This document shows, piece by piece, positions 42,868-52,263 of a DNA stretch of 64,000 nucleotides. Position 1 is the stretch's first letter, and every line of letters begins with the position of its first letter. A program made the translations under genes and the position numbers. Origin of the DNA: Arthrobacter globiformis (GTDB lineage Bacteria > Actinomycetota > Actinomycetes > Actinomycetales > Micrococcaceae). Where the stretch lies: NCBI RefSeq assembly GCF_030818015.1, contig NZ_JAUSZX010000001.1, positions 620,001 to 684,000 of the forward strand. Reading direction: 5' to 3'. The notes beneath the pieces were generated by a model. It ran no database searches. It saw only the letters and a list, made by a program, of their open reading frames with translations, and was not told the origin of the DNA.

Positions 42868-44784
42868 ATGACGCTCTCCATCACAGAAACAGCCAGCCCG
42901 TTCCGCCTTGCCTCAGCCGCGGACATCAGTGCGGTGCAGGGCATTCTTCGCTCCGGCGGCCTCCTTGGCCCGGAGAAGCGCATTGCCTACCTGGGCCTCC
43001 TTGACCCTGCCCGCGGCACCGGCAGTGAGTCGGAAGACCGGCGGTTTCGGGTCTTTCTCCACGACGTCTCCGGCGCCCGGCCCCAGGACGTCACTGTCTC
43101 GGTCACCAGCGGCACGGTAGTCTCCGCCGTCGAACTCGACACCGCGGCAACCGGCGAACTGCCGGTTTTGGAAGAGGAGTTCGAGGTGGTTGAGCAGCTC
43201 CTGGCCGCCGACGAGCGGTGGCTGAAGGCCCTGGCCGCACGGAACCTGGACGTCAGCAAAGTCCGGGTTGCACCGCTGTCCGCCGGAGTCTTCGGGTACG
43301 CGGAGGAGAAGGGCCGCCGGATCCTTCGCGGGCTCGCCTTCGTACAGGACTTCCCCGAGGACAGCGCCTGGGCCCACCCGGTGGACGGGCTGGTGGCCTA
43401 CGTGGACGTGGTCAGCAAGGAAGTCACCCAGGTCATTGACCTTGGCCCGGTGCCAGTCCCGGCAGAGCACGGCAATTACACCGATCCCGAGCTCACGGGC
43501 CCGCTCCGCACCACCCAGAAGCCCATCAGCATCACCCAGCCCGAAGGCCCCAGCTTCACGGTGACCGGCGGCAACCACATCGAGTGGGAAAAGTGGAGCC
43601 TGGACGTCGGCTTTGACGTCCGCGAGGGCGTGGTGCTGCACAACATCGGCTTCCGGGACGGGGACCGCCTCCGGCCCATCATCAGCCGCGCGTCGATCGC
43701 CGAGATGGTGGTGCCTTACGGCGATCCGTCCCCGATCAGGTCATGGCAGAACTACTTCGACACGGGGGAGTACCTGGTGGGTCAGTACGCCAACTCCCTG
43801 GAACTGGGCTGCGACTGCCTCGGCGACATCACTTACCTCAGCCCCGTCATCAGCGACACCTTCGGCAACCCCCGCGAGATCCGCAACGGCATCTGCATGC
43901 ACGAGGAGGACTGGGGCATCCTGGCCAAACACAGCGACCTCTGGTCCGGCATCAACTACACCCGCCGGAACCGCCGCATGGTGATCTCCTTCTTCACCAC
44001 CATCGGCAACTACGACTACGGCTTCTACTGGTACCTCTACCTCGACGGCACCATCGAATTCGAAGCCAAAGCCACCGGCGTAGTCTTCACGTCCGCATTC
44101 CCGGAAGGCGGCTCGGACAACATCTCCCAGCTGGCCCCGGGGCTGGGAGCGCCGTTCCACCAGCACATCTTCAGCGCCCGCCTGGACATGGCCATCGACG
44201 GCTTCACCAACCGGGTGGAGGAAGAGGACGTGGTCCGGCAGGCCATGGGCCCGGGCAACGAGCGCGGCAACGCGTTCTCCCGGAAGCGCACCGTGCTGAC
44301 CCGTGAGTCGGAGGCAGTCCGCGAGAGCGATGCCCGCACCGGCCGGACCTGGATCATCTCCAACCCCGAATCCCGCAACCGCCTGGGAGAGCCGGTGGGC
44401 TACAAGCTGCACGCCCACAACCAGCCCACCCTGATGGCCGACCCCGAGTCCTCCATTGCGCGCCGGGCCGCCTTTGCCACCAAGGACCTGTGGGTCACCC
44501 GCTACGCCGAAGACGAGCGCTACCCGACCGGCGACTTCGTCAACCAGAACTCCGGCGGCGCGGGTCTTCCCTCCTACATCGCCCAGGACCGCGACATCGA
44601 CGGCCAGGACATCGTCGTGTGGCACACCTTCGGCCTGACCCACTTCCCGCGCGTGGAGGACTGGCCCATCATGCCGGTGGACACCGTCGGCTTCAAGCTC
44701 CGCCCCGAGGGCTTCTTCGACCGCAGCCCCGTCCTGGACGTCCCGGCAAACTCCAGCCAGTCCGGCTCCCACTGCCACGGCTAG
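42868..44784 (+). CDS. Copper amine oxidase (phenylethylamine oxidase, AGAO type)
   Basis: 638 residues from ATG 42868. The frame is open far upstream but without homology. The length equals that of A. globiformis AGAO and the sequence is nearly collinear with it from memory, so AGAO numbering applies. The topaquinone precursor is Tyr382 in [11 protein letters not shown], the catalytic base Asp298 in [10 protein letters not shown], and the copper ligands His431/His433 in [12 protein letters not shown] and His592 in [11 protein letters not shown]. It oxidises phenylethylamine or tyramine to the aldehyde, releasing NH3 and H2O2. There is no signal peptide, so it is cytosolic. Confidence 0.97.
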   Translation: MTLSITETASPFRLASAADISAVQGILRSGGLLGPEKRIAYLGLLDPARGTGSESEDRRFRVFLHDVSGARPQDVTVSVTSGTVVSAVELDTAATGELPVLEEEFEVVEQLLAADERWLKALAARNLDVSKVRVAPLSAGVFGYAEEKGRRILRGLAFVQDFPEDSAWAHPVDGLVAYVDVVSKEVTQVIDLGPVPVPAEHGNYTDPELTGPLRTTQKPISITQPEGPSFTVTGGNHIEWEKWSLDVGFDVREGVVLHNIGFRDGDRLRPIISRASIAEMVVPYGDPSPIRSWQNYFDTGEYLVGQYANSLELGCDCLGDITYLSPVISDTFGNPREIRNGICMHEEDWGILAKHSDLWSGINYTRRNRRMVISFFTTIGNYDYGFYWYLYLDGTIEFEAKATGVVFTSAFPEGGSDNISQLAPGLGAPFHQHIFSARLDMAIDGFTNRVEEEDVVRQAMGPGNERGNAFSRKRTVLTRESEAVRESDARTGRTWIISNPESRNRLGEPVGYKLHAHNQPTLMADPESSIARRAAFATKDLWVTRYAEDERYPTGDFVNQNSGGAGLPSYIAQDRDIDGQDIVVWHTFGLTHFPRVEDWPIMPVDTVGFKLRPEGFFDRSPVLDVPANSSQSGSHCHG

Positions 44785-44793
44785 GCTCACGCC

Positions 44794-45249
44794 GTGACCG
44801 CAGTGCATTCCCGTGCCGTCTCTGCGGTGACCGCCGCGTCCTGCATGGTGCACCTGTGGCTTGTGGCCGGAAACCACCACGGACCGTGGCTGGGCGTCGT
44901 GATGCTCGCGATGGTCGGGGTTTGCCTGCCATGCGCCGTGCACCTGTGGCGCGGCGGCCGGGAGAAGGCCCTGCGGCAGGTGATGGGCTGCGCCCTGGCC
45001 ATGACTGCATTGCACGCCGTCCTGCTGCTGGGCGCCCCCGCCCTTTCCGGGAGTGGCGCGCCGGGCCACTCCCATGCCGAAGCGGCGGCGGCGCCTGGTG
45101 CGGGTTTCATTGGGACGGGCTCTTTGGGGTCGGGCGCCGAAGGCTTGCTGGCCGTCGTTGTCCTGGAAATTACGACGGCGTTCCTCGCCGCGACGCTGCT
45201 CGCCCGCCTTCGCTCCGTCCCCCGGACTGCGGCTGTCGCGCGCCCGTGA
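44794..45249 (+). CDS. Small His-rich membrane protein coupled to the amine oxidase
   Basis: 151 residues, GTG start 9 bp after the amine oxidase stop, so almost certainly co-transcribed. Membrane segments are VTAASCMVHLWLVAGNHH, WLGVVMLAMVGVCLPCAVHLW, VMGCALAMTALHAVLLLGA and GLLAVVVLEITTAFLAATLLA. Metal-friendly residues cluster in CMVHLWLVAGNHH, CLPCAVH and APGHSHAE. No family was recognised. A role in copper supply to the oxidase is possible but not shown. Confidence 0.65.
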   Translation: MTAVHSRAVSAVTAASCMVHLWLVAGNHHGPWLGVVMLAMVGVCLPCAVHLWRGGREKALRQVMGCALAMTALHAVLLLGAPALSGSGAPGHSHAEAAAAPGAGFIGTGSLGSGAEGLLAVVVLEITTAFLAATLLARLRSVPRTAAVARP

Positions 45250-45277
45250 GCCGGACAGGGGCAGGAACGTGGCGGGT

Positions 45278-45838
45278 TTACGGTGCCAGCCGGCGGAACT
45301 CCGAGCCGAAATGCACCAGCGGGTCCGGCGCCTCCGACGGTTCCGCGCCGCTGCCCATGGCCTCCACCTCGCCCACCACCAACAGATGCGTGGCGGCAGG
45401 ATGGACCGACACCGTGCGCAGCTCGAAGTAGGCGAGGCAGCCGTCGATAATCGCGGATCCCGTGGCCGGCCCGCGCCGGAACGGGACCTGCGCAAGCAGC
45501 CCGTGCAGCGGTGTCCCCGGACTGGCCAGCCACGTCGCCGTGCCCTGGTGCTTGCCGGAGAGCACGCTCAGGGCCCAGGTGCCCGCCTCTTTCACGGCCT
45601 CGCCAATGCGGGATTCCGCGTACAAGCTGACCAGCATCGTGGGCGGATCGTAGGATACCGGGAGGAAGCCGCTGACCGTGGCGGCATAGTCACGGTTCCG
45701 CACCCGGGTGGAAACCACCGCGACCCCGGCAGTGATGTCCGAACTCAGCCTGCGGTACAGGTCCACGTCGGCGTCCGACGGCGGCCCCTCACCCAACTGG
45801 CGCGCGTCCAGCGGCCCTGAAGTTTCCATGAGGCCCAT
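45278..45838 (-). CDS. Flavin reductase family protein (FMN-binding split barrel)
   Basis: 186 residues from ATG 45838; ATG 45829 is an alternative. The core is LSSDITAGVAVVSTRVRNRDYAATVSGFLPVSYDPPTMLVSL (read in parts), then IGEAVKEAGTWALSVLSGKHQGTATWLA and DGCLAYFELRTVSVHPAATHLLVVGEV. This is the flavin_reduct/HpaC-like fold that makes free FMNH2 or FADH2 for two-component oxygenases. No oxygenase partner such as HpaB is encoded in the window. It is convergent with the amine oxidase pair. Confidence 0.85.
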   Translation of the reverse strand: MGLMETSGPLDARQLGEGPPSDADVDLYRRLSSDITAGVAVVSTRVRNRDYAATVSGFLPVSYDPPTMLVSLYAESRIGEAVKEAGTWALSVLSGKHQGTATWLASPGTPLHGLLAQVPFRRGPATGSAIIDGCLAYFELRTVSVHPAATHLLVVGEVEAMGSGAEPSEAPDPLVHFGSEFRRLAP

Positions 45839-45950
45839 CGTGCCATGTGTGGCCCTTGTTGAAGCTGTTAAGAGTGTGGCGGTAGCACTACGACTGTGGC
45901 GAAGCCAAAGCAATGGCAACCCAGCATGTGTAAGCCAATGGCCCGCCGTC

Positions 45951-45972
45951 GTTAACCCTGCGTTCACCTCGG
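45951..45972 (+). promoter_or_regulatory. PhoP box-like direct repeat upstream of pstS
   Basis: Two adjacent 11-bp units, GTTAACCCTGC and GTTCACCTCGG, match the actinobacterial PHO box pattern GTTCACC plus four bases. They lie 119 bp before the pstS start, consistent with PhoP activation of the pst operon under phosphate limitation. Confidence 0.7.
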
Positions 45973-46090
45973 ACCCCAAAACTTGTTACCTGCGGCCCAT
46001 ACCTTCAGTGAAGGTACAAAAAGTACGCATCGCTCGTTCGGACGTCTCCGGTCCGCACCGCATCGAAAAACCCTGGAAGGGGTACACCCA

Positions 46091-47212
46091 GTGAAGGCAC
46101 TCCGCTTCGGCCGCCACGCGGCAATCGCTGTTATCGCCGCTGGCGCACTCGCGCTCACCGCCTGTGGTTCAGACAATGCCACGAACACCGCCCCGGCCGG
46201 CAGCGCCTCCGCCGCCGGTACCAAGGTCACCGGCACCCTGACCGGCATCGGCTCCTCCGCGCAGGGCGCGGCCATGGATGTCTGGAAGACCAACTTCGCC
46301 TCCGCCAACCAGGGCGCCACCGTGCAGTACTCCCCGGACGGCTCCGGCGCCGGGCGCAAGGCCATCCTCGACGGTTCGGCACAGTTCGCCGGTTCCGACG
46401 CCTACCTGAAGGACGAGGAACTGGCTTCGGCCAAGAAGGTCTGCGGCCCCGAGGGTGCCATCGAGATCCCCGTCTACATTTCGCCGATCGCCATTGCCTT
46501 CAACCTGCCGGACATCACCGAGCTGAAGCTGGACGCCCCCACGGCGGCCAAGATCTTCCGTGGCGAGATCGCCAAGTGGAACGACCCCGCCATCGCAGCA
46601 CTGAACCCGGACGCCAAGCTCCCTGACCTCGCCGTCACCCCGGTGAGCCGCTCTGACGACTCCGGCACCACCAAGAACTTCACCGAGTACCTCTCCGCTG
46701 CGGCTCCCGATGTCTGGAAGGACAAGGCCGACGGCATCTGGCCTGCATCCCTCAAGGGCGAGAACGCCAAGGGCACGTCCGGCGTCGTCAAGACCGTCAC
46801 CGACACCCCGGGCGCCGTGACCTACGCCGATGACTCCGCCGTTGGCGGCAAGCTGGGCATCGCCCAGATCAAGGTCGGTTCCGAGTTCGTCAAGATCTCC
46901 CCGGAAGCTGCCTCCAAGGCAGTCGACGCCGGCAAGGCTGTTGAAGGCCGCGCCGACACCGACGGTGCCATCAAGCTTGACCGCACCACCACCGAGGCCG
47001 GCGCCTACCCGGTGGTCCTGGTTTCCTACCACATCGTCTGCTCCACGTACGACAAGCAGGAAACCGTTGACCTGGTCAAGGCTTTCGAGACCTACGTAGT
47101 TTCCGAAGAGGGCCAGAAGGCTGCCGCCGAGTCCGCCAAGTCGGCTCCGATCTCCGCCGCCCTGGCCGAGAAGGCCGTCAAGGCCATCGATTCCATCAAG
47201 GTCAAGTCGTAA
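46091..47212 (+). CDS. pstS: Phosphate ABC transporter substrate-binding lipoprotein PstS
   Basis: 373 residues from GTG 46091 (GGAAGGGG upstream). The lipoprotein signal is FGRHAAIAVIAAGALALTAC with lipobox LTAC. Phosphate-binding motifs of PstS are GIGSSAQGAAMDVW, YSPDGSGAGRKAILDGSAQFAGSDAYL (read in parts) and RSDDSGTTKNFTEYL. It captures phosphate outside the membrane for PstCA. It is the first gene of pstSCAB, followed by a stem-loop that can reduce read-through. Confidence 0.96.
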   Translation: MKALRFGRHAAIAVIAAGALALTACGSDNATNTAPAGSASAAGTKVTGTLTGIGSSAQGAAMDVWKTNFASANQGATVQYSPDGSGAGRKAILDGSAQFAGSDAYLKDEELASAKKVCGPEGAIEIPVYISPIAIAFNLPDITELKLDAPTAAKIFRGEIAKWNDPAIAALNPDAKLPDLAVTPVSRSDDSGTTKNFTEYLSAAAPDVWKDKADGIWPASLKGENAKGTSGVVKTVTDTPGAVTYADDSAVGGKLGIAQIKVGSEFVKISPEAASKAVDAGKAVEGRADTDGAIKLDRTTTEAGAYPVVLVSYHIVCSTYDKQETVDLVKAFETYVVSEEGQKAAAESAKSAPISAALAEKAVKAIDSIKVKS

Positions 47213-47231
47213 CGTTTGACCCTGAACGCCG

Positions 47232-47269
47232 AGGTTCCCCGCCCAGCCGCCAGGCAGGGCGGGGAACCT
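47232..47269 (+). terminator. Stem-loop between pstS and pstC (partial terminator)
   Basis: AGGTTCCCCGCCC pairs perfectly with GGGCGGGGAACCT over 13 bp with a 12-nt loop. No T run follows. Such a structure after pstS fits higher expression of the binding protein than of the downstream genes. Confidence 0.7.
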
Positions 47270-47335
47270 AGCCGTGTAAAGCGCGGTTTCAGCACGATTC
47301 ACATCTGACGCATCAACAACACCGAAGGGCCGGGT

Positions 47336-48268
47336 ATGACCACCACCTCCCTGACCAGTTCCCGAGGCGCCGGCCGCGCCGGGGACAAAGTCTTCTCCGG
47401 AGCGGCCCTCGCGGCAGGCTGCCTGATCCTTGCCGTACTGTTCGGCGTGGCGCTCTTCCTCGTCATCCAGGCGATTCCCGCCTTCACGGCCCCCGCAGCG
47501 GACATCCAGGGCGGCGAGGGCTTCTTCGCCTACATCTGGCCGATCGTCGTCGGCACGCTCATTGCGGCCATCATCGCCCTGGCCATCGCCACGCCGGTGT
47601 CCATCGGCGTCGCCCTCTTCATCTCGCACTTCGCCCCGCGCGGCCTCGCGTCCGGCCTCGGCTATGTGATCGACCTGCTCGCCGCGATCCCGTCCGTCAT
47701 CTACGGTGCCTGGGGCGCCGCCTTCCTGGCCCCCCAGATTTCGCCCGCCTACGGCTGGCTCGCCGCGAACATGGGCTGGCTGCCCATCTTCCACGGTCCG
47801 GCCTCTGCCACGGGCAAGACCATCCTGACCGCCGGGATCGTGCTGTCCGTCATGGTGATCCCCATCATCACGTCGCTGTCCCGCGAGATCTTCCTCCAGA
47901 CCCCCAAGCTGCACGAGGAAGCAGCCCTTGCACTGGGCGCCACCCGCTGGGAAATGATCAAGATGTCGGTGCTGCCCTTCGCCCGCCCGGGCATTATCAG
48001 CGCCGTCATGCTGGGCCTCGGCCGCGCCCTGGGTGAAACCATGGCCGTGGCGCTCGTGCTGTCCTCCGGCGCACTGACCGCCAGCCTGATCCAGTCCGGC
48101 AACCAGACCATCGCCGCCGAGATCGCCCTGAACTTCCCCGAGGCCAGCGGCCTCAAGGTGAGCACGCTGATCGCTGCGGGCCTGGTCCTGTTCGTGATCA
48201 CCCTCGCCGTCAACATGATCGCCCGGTGGATCATCAGCCGGCACAAAGAATTCTCGGGAGCCAACTAA
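47336..48268 (+). CDS. pstC: Phosphate ABC transporter permease PstC
   Basis: 310 residues, ATG start. About six membrane helices are visible. The EAA loop of binding-protein-dependent permeases reads HEEAALALGATRWEMIKMSVLPFARPGIISAVMLGLGRALGETMA (read in parts). It forms the membrane channel with PstA. The stop abuts the pstA start directly. Confidence 0.95.
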   Translation: MTTTSLTSSRGAGRAGDKVFSGAALAAGCLILAVLFGVALFLVIQAIPAFTAPAADIQGGEGFFAYIWPIVVGTLIAAIIALAIATPVSIGVALFISHFAPRGLASGLGYVIDLLAAIPSVIYGAWGAAFLAPQISPAYGWLAANMGWLPIFHGPASATGKTILTAGIVLSVMVIPIITSLSREIFLQTPKLHEEAALALGATRWEMIKMSVLPFARPGIISAVMLGLGRALGETMAVALVLSSGALTASLIQSGNQTIAAEIALNFPEASGLKVSTLIAAGLVLFVITLAVNMIARWIISRHKEFSGAN

Positions 48269-49378
48269 ATGACCTCCACCCTGACCCCGGTCCGCAAGCG
48301 GTCCGCCCTGACCAAGGGCCAGCTGCCCAAGTACGCCCCTTACGTGGTCCTGGGCGTCGCGCTGGTCCTCGGTGCCGCCATCCTTGCCCTGATCGGATTC
48401 AATGCCTTCGGCTGGGGAGTGGTCACCGCCATCCTGTTCGCCGCAGGACTCGTCGGATGGAGCGCCGCCGTTGAGGGCGCGCGCAAGGCCAAGGACAAGC
48501 TCGCCACCTGCCTCGTAGTGGGCGCCTTCCTGATCGCCCTGCTCCCGCTGATCTCCGTCATCTGGACCGTCATGGTCAACGGCATCCCGGGAGTGCTCAA
48601 GCCCGGCTTCCTGGGGACCTCGATGAACGGCGTCACCGGTGTGTTCGACAACCGGGCGGCGGATGGCACCGGGCCGGTCATCGGCGGCATCTACCACGCG
48701 CTCGTGGGCACCGTGCAGATCACCCTGCTGGCCACCGTCATCTCCGTTCCGGTGGGCCTGCTGACGGCGATCTACCTTGTCGAATACGGCAATGACCGCC
48801 CGCTGGCCCGCGCCATCACATTCTTCGTGGACGTCATGACCGGCATCCCGTCCATCGTCGCCGGCCTCTTCGCTGCTGCGTTCTTCTTCGCGGTGGTAGG
48901 GCCCGGCACCAAGACCGGCGCCGTCGCCGCGGTCGCACTGTCCGTGCTGATGATCCCGGTGGTGGTCCGCTCCAGCGAGGAAATGCTGAAGATCGTGCCC
49001 AACGAGCTCCGCGAGGCCTCCTACGCGCTGGGCGTCCGCAAGTGGCGGACCATCCTCAAGGTGGTCATTCCGACGGCGATCTCCGGCATTGCGTCCGGCG
49101 TCACCCTGGCGATCGCCCGGGTTATCGGCGAGACGGCACCCATCCTGGTGACTGCCGGGTTCGCGACGAGCATCAACAAGAACGTGTTCGGCGGGTGGAT
49201 GGCTTCGCTGCCCACGTTCATCTACACCCAGATCCTGAACCCCACCTCCCCGTCCAACCCCGATCCGTCGGCGCAGCGGGCATGGGGTGCGGCCCTGGTC
49301 CTCATCATCCTGGTGATGCTGCTCAACCTCGGCGCCCGCCTAATTGCCCGGGTCTTCGCCCCGAAGACAGGCCGCTAG
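48269..49378 (+). CDS. pstA: Phosphate ABC transporter permease PstA
   Basis: 369 residues, ATG immediately after the pstC stop. An N-terminal extension with two extra hydrophobic segments (YVVLGVALVLGAAILALIGF, VVTAILFAAGLVGWSAAV) precedes the permease core. The EAA loop is PNELREASYALGVRKWRTILKVVIPTAISGIASGVTLAIARVIGETAPIL (read in parts). It is the heterodimer partner of PstC. Confidence 0.95.
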   Translation: MTSTLTPVRKRSALTKGQLPKYAPYVVLGVALVLGAAILALIGFNAFGWGVVTAILFAAGLVGWSAAVEGARKAKDKLATCLVVGAFLIALLPLISVIWTVMVNGIPGVLKPGFLGTSMNGVTGVFDNRAADGTGPVIGGIYHALVGTVQITLLATVISVPVGLLTAIYLVEYGNDRPLARAITFFVDVMTGIPSIVAGLFAAAFFFAVVGPGTKTGAVAAVALSVLMIPVVVRSSEEMLKIVPNELREASYALGVRKWRTILKVVIPTAISGIASGVTLAIARVIGETAPILVTAGFATSINKNVFGGWMASLPTFIYTQILNPTSPSNPDPSAQRAWGAALVLIILVMLLNLGARLIARVFAPKTGR

Positions 49379-49461
49379 GCCGGCCCGCCATACCGGATCG
49401 TATTTCGGCTCGAGTAGCCGGGCTCTAGACTTCATTTCATACGAGCAAGTTAAGGAACATC

Positions 49462-50241
49462 ATGTCCAAGCGCATCGACGTCAAAGACCTGAACGTGTAC
49501 TACGGCAATTTCCTGGCCGTGGAAGACGTCAGCATCAACATCGAGGCCAAGTCCGTCACGGCGTTCATCGGCCCCTCGGGCTGCGGCAAGTCCACCTTCC
49601 TGCGCACGCTGAACCGCATGCACGAGGTGCTGCCGGGCGCCCGCGTTGAGGGCGAGGTGCTGCTCGACGGCGACAACCTGTACGGGCCAGGCGTGGACCC
49701 GGTGACCGTGCGCTCCCAGATCGGCATGGTGTTCCAGCGGCCCAACCCGTTCCCCACCATGTCCATCCGGGACAACGTCCTGGCCGGCGTGAAACTGAAC
49801 AACCAGAAGATGTCCAAGGGCGAGGCCGATGCCCTGGTGGAGCGTTCCCTGCAGGGCGCCAACCTGTGGAACGAGGTCAAGGACCGCCTGGAGAAGCCGG
49901 GCTCGGGACTGTCCGGCGGCCAGCAGCAGCGCCTCTGCATCGCCCGCGCCATTGCCGTGGAGCCGCAGGTGATCCTCATGGATGAGCCGTGTTCCGCGCT
50001 GGACCCGATCTCCACCCTGGCCGTTGAGGACCTCATCGACGAGCTCAAGGACCAGTACACCGTGGTCATCGTGACCCACAACATGCAGCAGGCTGCCCGC
50101 GTCTCGGACAAGACGGCGTTCTTCAACATCGCCGGCACCGGCAAACCGGGCAAGCTCATAGAGTTCGCCGAGACCAGCACCATCTTCAACAACCCGAGCC
50201 AGAAGGCCACCGAGGACTACGTCTCCGGCCGCTTCGGATAA
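49462..50241 (+). CDS. pstB: Phosphate ABC transporter ATP-binding protein PstB
   Basis: 259 residues, ATG start after AAGGAAC. Walker A is [14 protein letters not shown], the signature motif [15 protein letters not shown], and Walker [14 protein letters not shown]. The PstB-type Q loop is [13 protein letters not shown]. It powers phosphate import by PstCA. It is followed by a bidirectional terminator shared with the convergent pit gene. Confidence 0.97.
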   Translation: MSKRIDVKDLNVYYGNFLAVEDVSINIEAKSVTAFIGPSGCGKSTFLRTLNRMHEVLPGARVEGEVLLDGDNLYGPGVDPVTVRSQIGMVFQRPNPFPTMSIRDNVLAGVKLNNQKMSKGEADALVERSLQGANLWNEVKDRLEKPGSGLSGGQQQRLCIARAIAVEPQVILMDEPCSALDPISTLAVEDLIDELKDQYTVVIVTHNMQQAARVSDKTAFFNIAGTGKPGKLIEFAETSTIFNNPSQKATEDYVSGRFG

Positions 50242-50319
50242 TCCCCAGCCGCACCCCAGGCTCGCGCGCTCGCCCGGGGACCCCTGCGGCTGTGGGCCCA
50301 CCCACAGTCAAGTGCTCCG

Positions 50320-50353
50320 CAACGGCCCTTTTGAACGCTCAGAAGGGCCGTTG
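50320..50353. terminator. Bidirectional terminator between pstB and pit
   Basis: CAACGGCCCTT pairs with AAGGGCCGTTG over 11 bp, with TT on the 3' side in the plus direction and a CTTTT-type context inside the loop. It lies between the two convergent phosphate operons. Confidence 0.8.
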
Positions 50354-50371
50354 TTCAGCATTCGATGAGTG

Positions 50372-51388
50372 TTAGGCGGCGATGAGCGGGGAGAGTGCCA
50401 GCTCGAGGACGAAGGCGCCCGCGGCCGTGGCTGCCGGCGTCAGGACCCACAGCGACAGGATCCGGATCACCAGTTTGCGGTGGCTGGTGGCGAAGTGCTG
50501 GTTTTCGCCTGCGCCGAGCACGGAGGACGTCACCGTGTGGGTGGTGGAAAGGGGCCAGTGCAGCCCGATGGCGCCAATAAACAGCAGGAGGGCGCTGAAG
50601 CCCTGGGCCACCACACCGCGCAGCGGATCGATCCGGGTGAGCCGGTAGCCAATGGTGTGCGAGATGCGCCAGCCGCCAAAGAGGGTGCCCACCGTAATCA
50701 TGGCCGCGGACAGCAGCGCCGCCCACAGGGGAAGCGAGCCGCCGTCGGAGTAGCCGGCGGCCAGCAGCGCCAGGATGAGTACTGCGCTGATCCGCTGGCC
50801 ATCCTGCAGCCCGTGGCCAAAGGCCACGGCGCCGGCGGCAATGGACTGGGCGGCCCGGAACCGCTTGTTGACCACGTTCGGCTGGGCATAGCGCGCAGCC
50901 CAGGTAACGGGAAACACCAGCAGGTAGGCGGCGACGAAGGCAACAACAGGCGAGAGGGCCAGGGGGAGGACCACCTGGAACAGGAGCGACTGGTCCACAC
51001 CGCCCACAGAGTTGCCGCCCACCACCACGCTGGCGGTTCCGGCGCCCGCCAGTCCACCTACCAGGGCATGCGTGGAGGAGGAGGGAACGCCCCGCCACCA
51101 CAGGAAAATGCCCCAGGCGCACGCGCTGGCGAGGCCCGCGGCGATGATGGTCAGGCCGCTGTCCCCCGGCGGAAGAATAACCCAGTTCTGGCTGATGGCC
51201 ACCGCCAGCGCGGCGCTTAGAAGGGAACCTATGAGGTTGAAAAGGGCGGCCAGCAGGACGGCGACGGTGGGGGTCAGGGCGCGCGTGCGCACGGCCAGGG
51301 CCACAGACGTGGACACGTCCCGGAAGCCGTTGATGAAGGCAAATGCCGCGCTAAGGAGCACCACCAGGGCGAAGATGAACAGCGTCAC
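50372..51388 (-). CDS. pit: Inorganic phosphate transporter, PiT family
   Basis: 338 residues, GTG start one base after the DUF47 stop. PiT signatures are FINGFRDVSTSVALAVRTRAL at the N-terminus and AQSIAAGAVAFGHGLQDGQRISAV in the second half. About nine to ten membrane helices are visible. It imports metal-phosphate by proton symport at low affinity. The DUF47 partner upstream is the usual Pit accessory. Confidence 0.93.
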   Translation of the reverse strand: MTLFIFALVVLLSAAFAFINGFRDVSTSVALAVRTRALTPTVAVLLAALFNLIGSLLSAALAVAISQNWVILPPGDSGLTIIAAGLASACAWGIFLWWRGVPSSSTHALVGGLAGAGTASVVVGGNSVGGVDQSLLFQVVLPLALSPVVAFVAAYLLVFPVTWAARYAQPNVVNKRFRAAQSIAAGAVAFGHGLQDGQRISAVLILALLAAGYSDGGSLPLWAALLSAAMITVGTLFGGWRISHTIGYRLTRIDPLRGVVAQGFSALLLFIGAIGLHWPLSTTHTVTSSVLGAGENQHFATSHRKLVIRILSLWVLTPAATAAGAFVLELALSPLIAA

Positions 51389-51389
51389 C

Positions 51390-52007
51390 TCATGATTCCT
51401 TGACGATGATGCTGCCCACCTGGGTGGCGATGCGGCGCATGTCCTTGGTGACGTCGACCAGCTGGTTGGCGATGTCCCTGTGCCGGGCGTATTGCGTGGA
51501 CTTCATGTCCTTGAGCATGTCCGCGACCCATATGCGATGGGTCCGTTCGGCCCGTTTGGCCAGGCGCAGGACCTCGATCCAGTAATCCTCAAGGTCGTCC
51601 AGGTTGTTCAGCCGGCGCATGGCGTCAGCTGTCAGTTCGGCCTGCCTGCTGATGATCTCCAGCTGGTCGGCGGCGCGCTTGGGCAGCCGGTCCAGGTTGT
51701 AGAGCGCCACCAGCTCGGCCGCGGCATCCAGCTTCTCAATCGCTTCGTTCAGGCTCTGCGACAGGGCGTACATGTCTTCGCGGGGGAGCGGATTCACAAA
51801 GCTGGTGCGCATGTGCGTCAGCAAGGCGAAGTGCAGCTCCGCCGACTTCGCCTCATGGTTGTGCATGTCCTCCACCAGCCGGTGGTGTTCTGTGGCCGGC
51901 GCGCCCAGGATTTCCGCCATGGTGGCGCTGGCAAACACGATCTGCCGGGCCAGCTGCGAAAGAAGGTTCAGGCCTGCGGGCTCCTGGGGAAAAAGGCGCA
52001 GCTTCAT
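51390..52007 (-). CDS. DUF47/PhoU-like protein, Pit accessory
   Basis: 205 residues, all-helical. The family pattern is MVEDMHNHEAKSAELHFALLTHMRTSFVNPLPREDMYALSQSLNEAIEKLDAAAELV (read in parts), with the conserved ExExxxD-type acidic helix repeats of PhoU relatives. DUF47 proteins are encoded next to Pit transporters and modulate them. Together with pit it forms a two-gene minus-strand operon facing pstSCAB. Confidence 0.92.
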   Translation of the reverse strand: MKLRLFPQEPAGLNLLSQLARQIVFASATMAEILGAPATEHHRLVEDMHNHEAKSAELHFALLTHMRTSFVNPLPREDMYALSQSLNEAIEKLDAAAELVALYNLDRLPKRAADQLEIISRQAELTADAMRRLNNLDDLEDYWIEVLRLAKRAERTHRIWVADMLKDMKSTQYARHRDIANQLVDVTKDMRRIATQVGSIIVKES

Positions 52008-52120
52008 GAGTACCGGTCTCCGGAGGATCGTCAGGGCGGGACGCCGCGGGAGTTCTTGACTTGACGTCCGAGCCGCAGCTAGTCAGTACTTTACCGGCAC
52101 CTGCGTTGGGGCATAAGAAT

Positions 52121-52204
52121 GGTGCCGAACCGGATACGCCTCTCGGCGGTAGGCCGCTCTAGGCGGCTAAATGTTGAAGCCCGGGGGTTTCGCGGTTCGG
52201 CACC
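52121..52204. other. Structured element of unknown type in the gap before DUF47/pit
   Basis: GGTGCCGAACCG (52121-52132) and CGGTTCGGCACC (52193-52204) are perfectly complementary 12-mers closing an 84-nt fold. Inside, GCCGC and GCGGC (52153-52167) form a small hairpin, and a G/C-rich segment, CCCGGGGGTTTCG, lies at about 52180-52192. The rest of the 256-bp gap shows nothing else. On the minus strand it would lie downstream of the 52264 gene and in or near the leader of DUF47/pit. It could be an RNA leader, a small RNA or an old palindromic insertion. It does not match a tRNA. Confidence 0.5.
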
Positions 52205-52263
52205 TATTTCAGTCTTCTACTTTGGCTGGGCCAAGTCAACATTGACAGATCGGGCCTGATGGG

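Noticed and set aside
45278..45838. HpaC partner of a two-component 4-hydroxyphenylacetate hydroxylase
   Set aside because: The fold fits, but no HpaB gene is present and the gene lies 10 kb from the hpa operon, so the specific role is not supported.
46169..48697. An 842-codon open frame on the minus strand across pstS and pstC
   Set aside because: The sense strand carries clear pst genes, and the antisense product is low-complexity Gly/Asp/Arg sequence without motifs.
52121..52204. tRNA or tRNA-like gene
   Set aside because: A 7-bp acceptor-like stem can be drawn, but T8, the D-arm AGxxxxGG pattern, the T-loop GTTCRA and a proper anticodon loop are missing.
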